In this document: piece by piece, positions 8,193 to 15,997 of the stretch
Numbering within the stretch: the stretch's first letter is position 1
Layout of the letters: each line of letters begins with the position of its first letter
Origin: Luteitalea pratensis
GTDB taxonomy: Bacteria; Acidobacteriota; Vicinamibacteria; Vicinamibacterales; Vicinamibacteraceae
DNA: 64,000 nt
Direction of reading: 5' to 3'
Assembly: GCF_001618865.1 (NCBI RefSeq)
Contig: NZ_CP015136.1
Coordinates: 7,165,001-7,229,000 of the forward strand
Position numbers and translations under genes: made by a program
Notes under the pieces: model-generated
What the model was told of the DNA's origin: nothing
The model's database searches: none
Seen by the model: only the letters and a program-made list of their open reading frames with translations

Positions 8193-9699
8193 TCCAGGGC
8201 GGCGCGGTGATGACATGGCCGGGGTCGTGCCGCCCTTCCCGGACATCCCGAGGACGGTGGGGCCGCTGGGCGACATGCCCGCGGACGAGTTCCGCACCGC
8301 CGGTCATGCGCTCGTCGAGTGGATCGCGGATTACCTCCAACATGCGGAGCGCTACCCGGTGCTCGCGCAGGTGGCGCCCGGTGAGATCGCGCGGAGCCTT
8401 CCGGGACAAGCGCCCGAGCACGGCGAAGCGTTCGGCGACATCCTCGCCGATATCGACCGGGTAATCGTGCCCGGTCTCACGCACTGGAACAGCCCGACGT
8501 TCTTTGCCTACTTCTCGATCTGCGCCAGTGGTCCGGGCGTGCTTGCCGATTTCCTGTCGTCTGCGTTCAACCAGCAGGCGATGCTCTGGCGCACGTCGCC
8601 CGCAGCGACGGAACTCGAGGCCGTCACGCTCGGGTGGTTGCGGCAGTTGATGGGATTGCCCGACGCGTTCGAGGGTGTGATCTACGACACGGCGTCGATC
8701 TCGACGCTGCACGCGCTCGCCGCGGCTCGCGAACGCGCCCTCCGCGGCGTCCGCCGGACCGGGCTCGCGGACCGCGACGATGCTCGCGGCTTGCGTGTCT
8801 ATTGTTCGGACCAGGCACACTCGTCGGTAGACAAGGCGGTGATCCTGCTCGGCCTCGGGCATGAGGCCGTGGTGAAGGTCGCGACTGACGATGCGTTTCG
8901 CATGGATGTCGGGGCGTTGGCCGCGGCGATCGCGGACGATCGCGCGGCGGGACGCCATCCGCTGGCGGTGATCGCGACGACCGGGACGACGTCGACCACC
9001 AGCGTGGACCCCGTACCTGCCATAGCCGATGTGTGTGAGCGCCACGACGTGTGGCTCCACGTCGATGCGGCCTACGGCGGGGCCGCGGCCATCGTGCCAG
9101 GCATGGAGTGGATCCTTGCGGGTGCGGACCGCGCGGACTCGCTGGTAGTGAACCCGCACAAGTGGATGCTGACGCCATTCGACCTCAGCGTGCTGTTCTG
9201 CCGGCACATGGACCTGTTGCGCGAGGCGTTCTCGCTGGTGCCCGAGTACCTCACCACGAGCGAGGCACCCGAGGTGCGTAACCTCATGGATACAGGTGTG
9301 CAGCTGGGCCGCCGATTCCGCGCGTTGAAACTGTGGTTCGTGCTTCGCTACTTCGGCGCTGAAGGCATGCGTTCCCGGATCGCCGAACACCTGCGGCTCG
9401 CGCGCCTGTTCGCCGGGTGGGTGGATGAGACGCCGGGATACGAGCGGCTCGCACCCGTCCCGATGAGCGTGGTGTGCTTCCGCGTGTGTCCGCCATCGCT
9501 CCACGACGATCCGGCTGCGCTCGACGCCCTGAACGAGCGGCTTCTGCAGGCGCTCAATGCCACTGGCAAGATATTCCTGTCGCATACCAGGCTGCGCGGC
9601 GCTTACGCGTTGCGCGTGGCAATCGGCCATGCGCGCACCACCGAGGCGCACCTGGCGGCGGCGTGGCGACTGATTCAGGACACCGCCCTGGGCGCGTAA
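8185..9699 (+). CDS. PLP-dependent group II amino acid decarboxylase (aromatic-L-amino-acid/tyrosine decarboxylase-like)
   Basis: A 504-residue cytosolic decarboxylase of the group II family (DDC, tyrosine and related decarboxylases), which release CO2 from an amino acid to give an amine. Seen directly: the substrate-pocket segment HWNSPTFFAYF, the cofactor strand LHVDAAYGGAAA and the PLP lysine in NPHKWML near residue 330. Size is typical. The GTG start overlaps the previous gene; ATG 8215 gives a 494-residue alternative that begins closer to the family's usual N-terminus and may be the true start. The exact substrate (Tyr, Trp, Phe or Glu-like) cannot be read from sequence. Confidence 0.85.
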   Translation: MADPGRRGDDMAGVVPPFPDIPRTVGPLGDMPADEFRTAGHALVEWIADYLQHAERYPVLAQVAPGEIARSLPGQAPEHGEAFGDILADIDRVIVPGLTHWNSPTFFAYFSICASGPGVLADFLSSAFNQQAMLWRTSPAATELEAVTLGWLRQLMGLPDAFEGVIYDTASISTLHALAAARERALRGVRRTGLADRDDARGLRVYCSDQAHSSVDKAVILLGLGHEAVVKVATDDAFRMDVGALAAAIADDRAAGRHPLAVIATTGTTSTTSVDPVPAIADVCERHDVWLHVDAAYGGAAAIVPGMEWILAGADRADSLVVNPHKWMLTPFDLSVLFCRHMDLLREAFSLVPEYLTTSEAPEVRNLMDTGVQLGRRFRALKLWFVLRYFGAEGMRSRIAEHLRLARLFAGWVDETPGYERLAPVPMSVVCFRVCPPSLHDDPAALDALNERLLQALNATGKIFLSHTRLRGAYALRVAIGHARTTEAHLAAAWRLIQDTALGA

Positions 9700-9755
9700 T
9701 CCGCGCACCAGGCCCTTCCGCCGAGACGGCACCTCAATTGCTTGGAGATCCAGTG

Positions 9756-10334
9756 ATGCGTCGTGTCCTGACATTTGCGGTGTGCGGGTTGGTCGCCCTC
9801 GTACCACGCGCGGCGACCGCCGAGGTGCTGCTGACGCCGTTTGCCGGCGTGAGCTTCCTTTCTGAAGGAGACGAGAAGTTCGTCTACGGTGTCAGCCTCG
9901 CGTTCGGTGGCCTGATCGGGGTCGAGGCCGAGATCGCCAGGACCAACGTCGCCGACCAGGAACTGCTCGGCTCGACGGTGAACCTCGAGACGAAACTGAC
10001 GACCGGCATGGTCAACCTGCTGGTGAAGGTGCCGCTCGGGCCGGTGCATCCGTATGTGACCGGTGGACTCGGCGTAATCCGTGTCGCCGGCGAGGTCGCA
10101 GCGCCGGTGCTGGGCGCGCTGGAATTGAGTGGCGGTGAGTTCGGGATGAATTTCGGCGGTGGCGTGATCCTGTTCCCCTCGCATACGTTCGGGATCCGTG
10201 GCGACGTCCGCTACTTCCGCACGCTGGGCGACCTCACACTCGGGGACCTGACCGACTTCGGCGGGCTCGACGATCTGCCGATCCCGGAGTTCGACTTCTG
10301 GCGCGTCACTGGCGGCGTCACGCTCCGTTTCTGA
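9756..10334 (+). CDS. Outer-membrane beta-barrel protein (paralogue 1)
   Basis: A 192-residue exported protein. The signal peptide (FAVCGLVALVPRAATA) is followed by alternating strands typical of a small eight-stranded barrel: LLTPFAGVSF, PVHPYVTGGLGVIRVAG, GMNFGGGVILF and GIRGDVRYFRTLGDL, ending WRVTGGVTLRF with the C-terminal aromatic residue used by the BAM machinery. The ATG at 9756 is preceded by GGAG. It is followed by a paralogue with the same motif order. No enzyme function is suggested. Confidence 0.75.
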   Translation: MRRVLTFAVCGLVALVPRAATAEVLLTPFAGVSFLSEGDEKFVYGVSLAFGGLIGVEAEIARTNVADQELLGSTVNLETKLTTGMVNLLVKVPLGPVHPYVTGGLGVIRVAGEVAAPVLGALELSGGEFGMNFGGGVILFPSHTFGIRGDVRYFRTLGDLTLGDLTDFGGLDDLPIPEFDFWRVTGGVTLRF

Positions 10335-10449
10335 CGGGTCGGCGCCTCCAACGCGTGAGAACCGCGCCGGGACATCGTGCGTCACAACTGCAGGTCCGTG
10401 TGTCGCCACTGATGCGACGCGCGCGGCGGACCAGGAGGCGCCTCTTCAT

Positions 10450-11028
10450 ATGCACAAGATCCTGCTGACTTCTCTGGTAATGGCGGCGTTTGCCGCGTCG
10501 CCAGCCGCAGCCCAGACGACCGGTGGCCTGGTGACCCCGTTTGTCGGCGTCGCCACCGGCACCCCCATCGACGAGAACCGGACCGTGTACGGCGGCTCGA
10601 TCGGCGCGACCGGGAGCGTCATCGGCTTCGAGTTCGACTTCGGGTACTCGCCGAACTTCTACGAGATTGAAGACGACTTCGGCGAACTCGGCAGTTCGGG
10701 GAGCGTCTCGACCCTGATGGGCAACCTGCTCATCGGCCTGCCGCTCGGCAGGGTGCGTCCCTATGCGACGTTCGGCGCCGGCTTGATGCGGTCCAACCTG
10801 GACGTGTTCGACGTGTTCGATGACCTCGATCGCAGCGACTTCGGGGTCAACTACGGCGGTGGGGTGATGGCGTTCCTCACCGACCACGTCGGAATCCGGG
10901 GGGATATCCGGCATTTCCGTAGCCTGCAGAATGACGACCTGGACGACAGCTTCACGGATCCGGGCGACTTCGACCTGGGCGACTTCACGTTCTGGCGCGC
11001 GACTGCGGGCGTCGTCTTCAAGTTCTGA
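10450..11028 (+). CDS. Outer-membrane beta-barrel protein (paralogue 2)
   Basis: A 192-residue paralogue of the preceding gene and the same length. It has a signal peptide ending in AAAQT, then PLGRVRPYATFGAGLMR, GVNYGGGVMAF and GIRGDIRHFRSL, matching the other protein block by block, and ends in WRATAGVVFKF with terminal Phe. It is richer in Asp in the loops. A tandem duplication followed by divergence explains the pair. Confidence 0.75.
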   Translation: MHKILLTSLVMAAFAASPAAAQTTGGLVTPFVGVATGTPIDENRTVYGGSIGATGSVIGFEFDFGYSPNFYEIEDDFGELGSSGSVSTLMGNLLIGLPLGRVRPYATFGAGLMRSNLDVFDVFDDLDRSDFGVNYGGGVMAFLTDHVGIRGDIRHFRSLQNDDLDDSFTDPGDFDLGDFTFWRATAGVVFKF

Positions 11029-11057
11029 GCGCGGCCCGTCGTGATGAAATACGGCGC

Positions 11058-12218
11058 GTGCATCTGCCGCGCCGCATCACCGACATCCAGCCCCCGGTCA
11101 TCCCGATCCTCGGCGAGTGGATCCGCGCCAATCCGGGAACCATCTCGCTCGGCCAGGGCATCGTCTCCTACGGACCGCCGGCGGAGGTGCTGAATGCCGT
11201 GCAGGCGTTCGGGGGCCAGCTTGCCGAGCACCGCTATGGGCCCGTCGAGGGCCAGCCGGATCTGCTCGCCATCCTCCGCCACAAGCTGACGACCGAGAAC
11301 GGCCTCCCGCTCGACGGCCGCAAGGTCGTCGTCACCGCGGGCGGCAACATGGCATTCCTGAATGCCGTGCTGGCGATTACCGATCCCGGTGACGAGGTCA
11401 TCCTGCCGATCCCGTACTACTTCAATCACGAGATGGCGATGACGATGATCGGGTGTCGCACCGTGGGTGTGACGACCGACGCGAGATACCAGTTGGATCT
11501 CGCGGCGCTGCGTGCGGCCATCACCGCGCGGACGCGCGCGATCGTCACGATCTCCCCGAACAACCCGACCGGCGCGGTGTATCCCGAGGCGGATCTGCGG
11601 GCGGTGAATGCGCTCTGTGCGGAGCACGGGATCGTGCATGTCACCGACGAGGTGTACGAGTACTTCACGTACGGTGACGCGTGCCACTACTCGCCGGGGC
11701 GCGAGGCGTCAAGCCGGGCCCATACGATTTCGCTGTTCTCGCTGTCCAAGGCGTACGGGTTCGCGGGTTGGCGCATCGGCTACATGGTCGTGCCCGACGA
11801 GCTGTTCGATGCGGTCAACAAGATCCAGGACACCAACCTGATCTGTCCGCCGATCGTGTGCCAGGCCGCGGCCGCGGCCGCGCTGCGAGTGGGCCAGCCG
11901 TACTGCGCGCCTCACGTGGCGGCCCTCGACGTCGTTCGTCGCGAAGTGCACGACGTCCTCGCGGGGATTGCGGACATCGTGGAGGCGCCGGCGACCGAGG
12001 GCGCGTTCTATGTGCTCTTGCGGGTGCGCACGGATCTCGATGCGTTCACCCTGACGAGGCGCCTGATCGAGAGACACAAGGTCGCCGTGGTGCCGGGCAG
12101 TGCATTCGGCGTGACCGAGACGTGCGCGTTGCGGATCTCGTTCGGCGCGCTCGACCGCGAATCGGTCGCGGCCGGCATGGGCCGGCTGGTGGCAGGCCTC
12201 AGGGCGGAAGTCGGCTGA
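11058..12218 (+). CDS. PLP-dependent class I/II aminotransferase
   Basis: A 386-residue fold type I aminotransferase. The catalytic motif is SLSKAYGFAGWRIG, with the PLP lysine near residue 233. The SPNNPTGAVYP segment supplies the conserved Asn, VTDEVYEYF the cofactor Asp and Tyr, and LRISFG the C-terminal substrate-carboxylate Arg. Size and motif order fit the aspartate/aromatic aminotransferase group; the amino donor is unresolved. It starts with GTG shortly after the outer-membrane protein gene. Confidence 0.85.
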   Translation: MHLPRRITDIQPPVIPILGEWIRANPGTISLGQGIVSYGPPAEVLNAVQAFGGQLAEHRYGPVEGQPDLLAILRHKLTTENGLPLDGRKVVVTAGGNMAFLNAVLAITDPGDEVILPIPYYFNHEMAMTMIGCRTVGVTTDARYQLDLAALRAAITARTRAIVTISPNNPTGAVYPEADLRAVNALCAEHGIVHVTDEVYEYFTYGDACHYSPGREASSRAHTISLFSLSKAYGFAGWRIGYMVVPDELFDAVNKIQDTNLICPPIVCQAAAAAALRVGQPYCAPHVAALDVVRREVHDVLAGIADIVEAPATEGAFYVLLRVRTDLDAFTLTRRLIERHKVAVVPGSAFGVTETCALRISFGALDRESVAAGMGRLVAGLRAEVG

Positions 12219-12221
12219 CTG

Positions 12222-12485
12222 TCAGTGAGCCGCGGGCGTGCAGCCCTGGAAGATGTCCCAGGCACGGATGACGGCGCGCAGGGTTCGAGCGCGTCGTTCG
12301 CGACTGAGGTTGTCGCCCTCCGGGTGGAGGTCCGGGTGAGTCGCGCGCACGAGGTGCCGGTAGGCACTGCGCACGTCGGCGTCTGTCGCGGCGTCGGTCA
12401 GGTTGGCGCCCAGACGATTCAGGAGCGCGATGGCAACCTGCTCGCGCGGCGAGCGCCTCGGCCGCGCCACCGAGCCACCGCGCAT
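12222..12485 (-). CDS. J-domain (DnaJ-like) protein
   Basis: An 87-residue protein whose C-terminal two thirds look like a J domain: VRSAYRHLVRATHPDLHPEGDN holds the HPD tripeptide that stimulates DnaK ATPase, followed by a helix ending RAVIRAWDIFQG. Short free-standing J proteins of this kind are common. The ATG at 12485 is used here; GTG 12506 or ATG 12716 would give longer N-termini in the same frame, and none has a clear ribosome-binding site. It is convergent with the aminotransferase gene, with three bases between them. Confidence 0.6.
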   Translation of the reverse strand: MRGGSVARPRRSPREQVAIALLNRLGANLTDAATDADVRSAYRHLVRATHPDLHPEGDNLSRERRARTLRAVIRAWDIFQGCTPAAH

Positions 12486-12810
12486 GGTCCTGCGTGAATC
12501 GGCCACCGGGATCCCGCCCGCCGCAGGCGCTGCAGACGCCGGATGCGGATAGCGCAAGTGGACGAAAGGCGCAGAAATCACGCGCAATGGCTCGAGGCGA
12601 TGGGCCCAGGACGGGCTCGCGATGCGCGGCGCCGTCGGCCGGCCAGGCGCCGCCGGGGGCGGCGCGTCAGCCAGCTTCGAGCACAGCACGTCGGCAAATC
12701 CGATCCGGGCACCCATGCAGGAGGCATCGGCCGGGCGGCCATTCCCTTGAGGGCACGAAGGTCCGGCGGCACCGGCCGGGAGGTGGACGGCCCCTGATCT
12801 AGACTGCCGC
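12486..12810. other. Intergenic region between divergent J-domain and fucosidase genes
   Basis: About 325 bases separate the two divergent starts. The frame of the J-domain gene stays open through most of it (to ATG 12716), so part of this may be coding. No tandem repeat or strong palindrome stands out. Promoters for both genes should lie here but none is recognisable by eye. Confidence 0.4.
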
Positions 12811-14346
12811 ATGCGGTCGCCCACCTTCGCCCCGCCGATGAATGCTGCCGCGCCTCGGCTCCGCTGGTATCGGGCAGGCTGCGCGGCCGTGTGCATGGCG
12901 ACCCTGCTGTCGGCGGTGGCAGCTCGCGCACAGGCGCCGGTGGAACCGGTCCCGTCGGCGTCACAGCTCCAGTGGCAGCGCATGGAGTTCACCGCATTCG
13001 TGCACTTCGGCCCCAACGCGTTCACGGGGGCCGAGTGGGGCTCGGGCCGCGAACTGCCGGCGGTCTTCAATCCCACCGCGCTCGACGCGCGGCAGTGGGC
13101 ACGGACGTTCAAGGCCGCGGGAATGAAGGGCGTCATCGTCACGGCCAAGCACCACGACGGGTTCTGTCTCTGGCCGACGAAAGAGTCGGCCCACACCGTG
13201 GCCGCCAGTCCGTGGCGCAACGGCAAGGGTGACCTGCTGCGCGAACTCTCCGACGCGGTGCGTGCCGAGGGGCTGTCCTTCGGGGTCTATCTGTCACCGT
13301 GGGACCGCAATCATCCGAGCTACGGCACGCCGGAGTACAACGACGTGTTCGTGCGGATGCTCGAGGACGTGCTCTCCAACTACGGCGAGATCTTCGAGGT
13401 CTGGTTCGACGGCGCCAATGGCGAGGCGACCAATGGCAAGCGCCAGGTCTACGATTGGCCGCGGTTCCACGAGGTGGTCAGGCGCCTGCAGCCGCGTGCG
13501 GTCATCTTCAGCGATGCCGGGCCCGGCATCAGGTGGATCGGCAACGAGCGTGGCGAGGCGCCGCTGACCAACTGGGCGATGCTCGACCGGGACCGGTATG
13601 CGCCGGGTACCAGCCTCAGCATGGACCTGCCGGAAGGATCCGAACTCGGGAGGTTTTACGTGCCGGGCGAGTGCGACGTATCCATTCGGCCCGGATGGTT
13701 CTGGCGCGCCGCCGAGAACACGCGGGTCAAATCGCCGCGCGCGCTGCTCCGTCTGTACGAGGCATCGGTCGGGCGCAACTGCAACCTGCTGCTCAACGTG
13801 CCGCCAGACGACCGCGGGCTAATCCACGACAACGACGTCAAGGCCCTCGACGGCATGCGCGCGCTCGTCGACCGCGTCTACGGCGCGTCGCTGCTGCCAG
13901 CCGCGGCGAAAGCGGCTGCGTCATCGTCCATGCCCTCGCACGACGCGGCGGCCGTACTCGATGCCGACCTGGACACGTGGTGGGCACCGGCGGGTGACGT
14001 CAGGACGGGCACACTGTCGGTAGACATGGGTTCGCCGGTGAGGTTCGATCGGATCCGTCTCCAGGAATACATCGCGCTTGGCCAGCGCGTGTCGCTCTTC
14101 GAGGTCGAGGCATTGACCGGCGGCAGCTGGACCCGAGTGGCGACTGGCACGACGATTGGGCACACCCGCATCATCGCCACGGCGGTGACCACCGCGTCAC
14201 AGGTGCGGGTGCGTATCCACGATGCGCGGGGCGTGCCGATGATTGCCTCCCTTTCCCTCCATGACTCGTCGCTGGCCGACGTGGCGCGGCCGGCCGATGC
14301 GCCGGCGCACCAGGACGCCGCCGACTTCGATCCAGAACATCCATGA
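12811..14346 (+). CDS. Alpha-L-fucosidase (glycoside hydrolase family 29), secreted
   Basis: A 511-residue exported exo-glycosidase. A signal peptide (AAVCMATLLSAVAARAQA) is followed by the GH29 barrel: FTAFVHFGPNAFTG, MKGVIVTAKHHDGFCLW and EVWFDGANGE, in which the Asp near residue 200 is the expected nucleophile. The C-terminal 150 residues, from DAAAVLDADLDTWWAP on, resemble an F5/8-type carbohydrate-binding domain, as in family B fucosidases acting on alpha-1,3/1,4 links. ATG 12838 is an alternative start nearer the signal peptide. The stop overlaps the next start (ATGA), so the two products are probably made together. Confidence 0.87.
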   Translation: MRSPTFAPPMNAAAPRLRWYRAGCAAVCMATLLSAVAARAQAPVEPVPSASQLQWQRMEFTAFVHFGPNAFTGAEWGSGRELPAVFNPTALDARQWARTFKAAGMKGVIVTAKHHDGFCLWPTKESAHTVAASPWRNGKGDLLRELSDAVRAEGLSFGVYLSPWDRNHPSYGTPEYNDVFVRMLEDVLSNYGEIFEVWFDGANGEATNGKRQVYDWPRFHEVVRRLQPRAVIFSDAGPGIRWIGNERGEAPLTNWAMLDRDRYAPGTSLSMDLPEGSELGRFYVPGECDVSIRPGWFWRAAENTRVKSPRALLRLYEASVGRNCNLLLNVPPDDRGLIHDNDVKALDGMRALVDRVYGASLLPAAAKAAASSSMPSHDAAAVLDADLDTWWAPAGDVRTGTLSVDMGSPVRFDRIRLQEYIALGQRVSLFEVEALTGGSWTRVATGTTIGHTRIIATAVTTASQVRVRIHDARGVPMIASLSLHDSSLADVARPADAPAHQDAADFDPEHP

Positions 14347-15464
14347 ACCGACGACACGTGCTGCGCAGCCTGGTGGCGACGCCGATGGCGGCCGCGCTCG
14401 CCCGATCCTCCGTGGCGCAGGGGCCGGGAAGCGCTGCTGATCGCGTGATCGTGATTTCTCTCGACGGCGTCCGGACGCAGGAGATGTTCGGCGGCCTCGA
14501 CGTGACGATCCTTCAGCACGTGCTCGGGCCGAAGAAGCAGGCCGAGGCGCATCCGCTGTACGCGGCCTACTGGCGCCCGACGCGAGAGGCACGACGCGAG
14601 ACGCTGATGCCCTTCCTGTGGGGCACGCTCCTGAAGCGGCACGGGTCGATCGTCGGCGACCACGAGGCTGGCAGCGTCATGACCCTGGAGAACATGCAGC
14701 GCTTCAGCTATCCGGGCTATGCCGAGTTGATGACCGGCGCTCCCCACGACGAGGTCATCGACAGCAACGACAACCGCCGCTATCCGTTCGAGACGGTGCT
14801 GCAGTTCCTGCGGCGCGAGTTCGCGGCGACGCGTGAGCAGGTGGCGTGCTTCGGATCGTGGGACGTGTTCACGTCCATCCCTTCATCAACGGGTGGCGAC
14901 GTGTTCACCAATGCAGGATACGAGAAGTACGACGCGCCGGACGCACGCCTGCAGGCGCTCAGCGCCGCACAGTTCGAGACCGTGCCGCCGTGGGACACCG
15001 CCCGCTACGACCACTACACGTGGCAGTTCGCCATGGATCATCTGCTGCGCCACCAGCCACGGGCGCTGTGGATCGGCCTCGACGAAACCGACGATTGGTC
15101 GCACAACGGCCACTACGTGCGGGTGATCGAGTACCTGCACCGGTTCGACGGCTGGCTGGCCAGGCTGTGGACCCTCATCGAGACGACGCCCGGATTCCAG
15201 GGGCGCACGGCGGTGATGCTCGTGACCGATCACGGCCGCGGCAACACGACCGGGGACTGGAACAGCCACGGCAAGGATACCGAGGGCGCGCAGTACGTCT
15301 GGGCCGTGGTGGCCGCGCCGGCGTGGCCCACGCGCGGGGTCTGGAAGGCGGGGCATCCGCCGGTGTCGCAGAGTCAGGTGGCCGCGACCGTCGCGTCCCT
15401 GGTGGGCAAGGACTGGCGCCGGGCATCGCCGGCCGCGGGCGCGCCGCTACGGCCGCCGGCCTGA
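14343..15464 (+). CDS. Alkaline-phosphatase-superfamily hydrolase (sulfatase/phosphodiesterase-like), exported
   Basis: A 373-residue protein. The N-terminus (NRRHVLRSLVATPMAAALA) looks like a Tat or Sec signal. The body has the superfamily metal-site layout: VIVISLDGVRTQEMFGG at the start, WIGLDETDDWSHNGHY in the middle (Asp and His) and MLVTDHGRGNTTGDW near residue 295 (Asp-His), then a histidine in NSHGKDTE. There is no CxPSR sulfatase signature, so a phosphatase or phosphodiesterase is more likely. It overlaps the fucosidase gene by four bases and may act on the same decorated glycan, which is inference. Confidence 0.72.
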   Translation: MNRRHVLRSLVATPMAAALARSSVAQGPGSAADRVIVISLDGVRTQEMFGGLDVTILQHVLGPKKQAEAHPLYAAYWRPTREARRETLMPFLWGTLLKRHGSIVGDHEAGSVMTLENMQRFSYPGYAELMTGAPHDEVIDSNDNRRYPFETVLQFLRREFAATREQVACFGSWDVFTSIPSSTGGDVFTNAGYEKYDAPDARLQALSAAQFETVPPWDTARYDHYTWQFAMDHLLRHQPRALWIGLDETDDWSHNGHYVRVIEYLHRFDGWLARLWTLIETTPGFQGRTAVMLVTDHGRGNTTGDWNSHGKDTEGAQYVWAVVAAPAWPTRGVWKAGHPPVSQSQVAATVASLVGKDWRRASPAAGAPLRPPA

Positions 15465-15809
15465 TTTCGTATCGGGCCGTGAGGCCCGATGGCGACGCAT
15501 CGCCTCACCGAGTCCGTCGAGGTACCGGGTCCAGAACCCACGGTACTGATCGACCCAGTCGTCGATCTCCTGCAGAGGCTCGGGGACCAACGCATAGGTC
15601 CGGCGACGATCGGGTGCCACCACGACCGAGATCAACCCCGCTGCAAGCAGGATCGACACGTGCTGCGACACGGCACTCTTGGTCAGGGGCAGCAGCGCGT
15701 GCAGTTGTTGGAACGTCTTCGGCCCCTCGGCCAGCGCCTCGAGCAGCGTGCGGCGCGACGAGTCCGCAACGGCTCGGAAGGTGTCTGCCTGGCCAGCGGT
15801 GCGAGTCAC
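15447..15809 (-). CDS. ArsR/SmtB-family winged-helix transcriptional regulator
   Basis: A 120-residue DNA-binding protein. The winged helix is clear: RRTLLEALAEGPKTFQQLH, the recognition helix region LTKSAVSQHVSILLAAGLI and the wing VVVAPDRRRTYALVP. No metal-binding cysteine pair (as in ELCVC) is visible, so it belongs with the metal-independent ArsR regulators. Its last 18 bases overlap the convergent phosphatase-like gene. The target is unknown; a dyad 163 bases upstream of the start is a candidate site. Confidence 0.85.
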   Translation of the reverse strand: MTRTAGQADTFRAVADSSRRTLLEALAEGPKTFQQLHALLPLTKSAVSQHVSILLAAGLISVVVAPDRRRTYALVPEPLQEIDDWVDQYRGFWTRYLDGLGEAMRRHRASRPDTKSGRRP

Positions 15810-15971
15810 GGTGCGTCTCCTCTGCCCGATCCCGTCACTCCAATGCCGTGGGTCGGGGGTCGTGTTTCAGGCGGCGGCCCATTCGTTCGCGCCGAAGCAT
15901 CACCGCCGTGCCCTCCTGGGGCGCTCGGGTGTCGACAGGAGGGGGATGGGGTGTTGTGGTGAATCCTGGTT

Positions 15972-15988
15972 AGTGTTCAGTGAACACT
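15972..15988. promoter_or_regulatory. Perfect dyad AGTGTTCA-G-TGAACACT
   Basis: An 8-bp perfect inverted repeat with a one-base centre, too tight to be an RNA hairpin, lies just after the stop of the sigma-54 regulator gene and about 163 bases upstream of the ArsR start. This symmetry is what a dimeric winged-helix repressor would bind, so ArsR autoregulation is one reading. A short extra half-site (CACTGAAC) overlaps its right end. Confidence 0.4.
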
Positions 15989-15997
15989 GAACAACTC

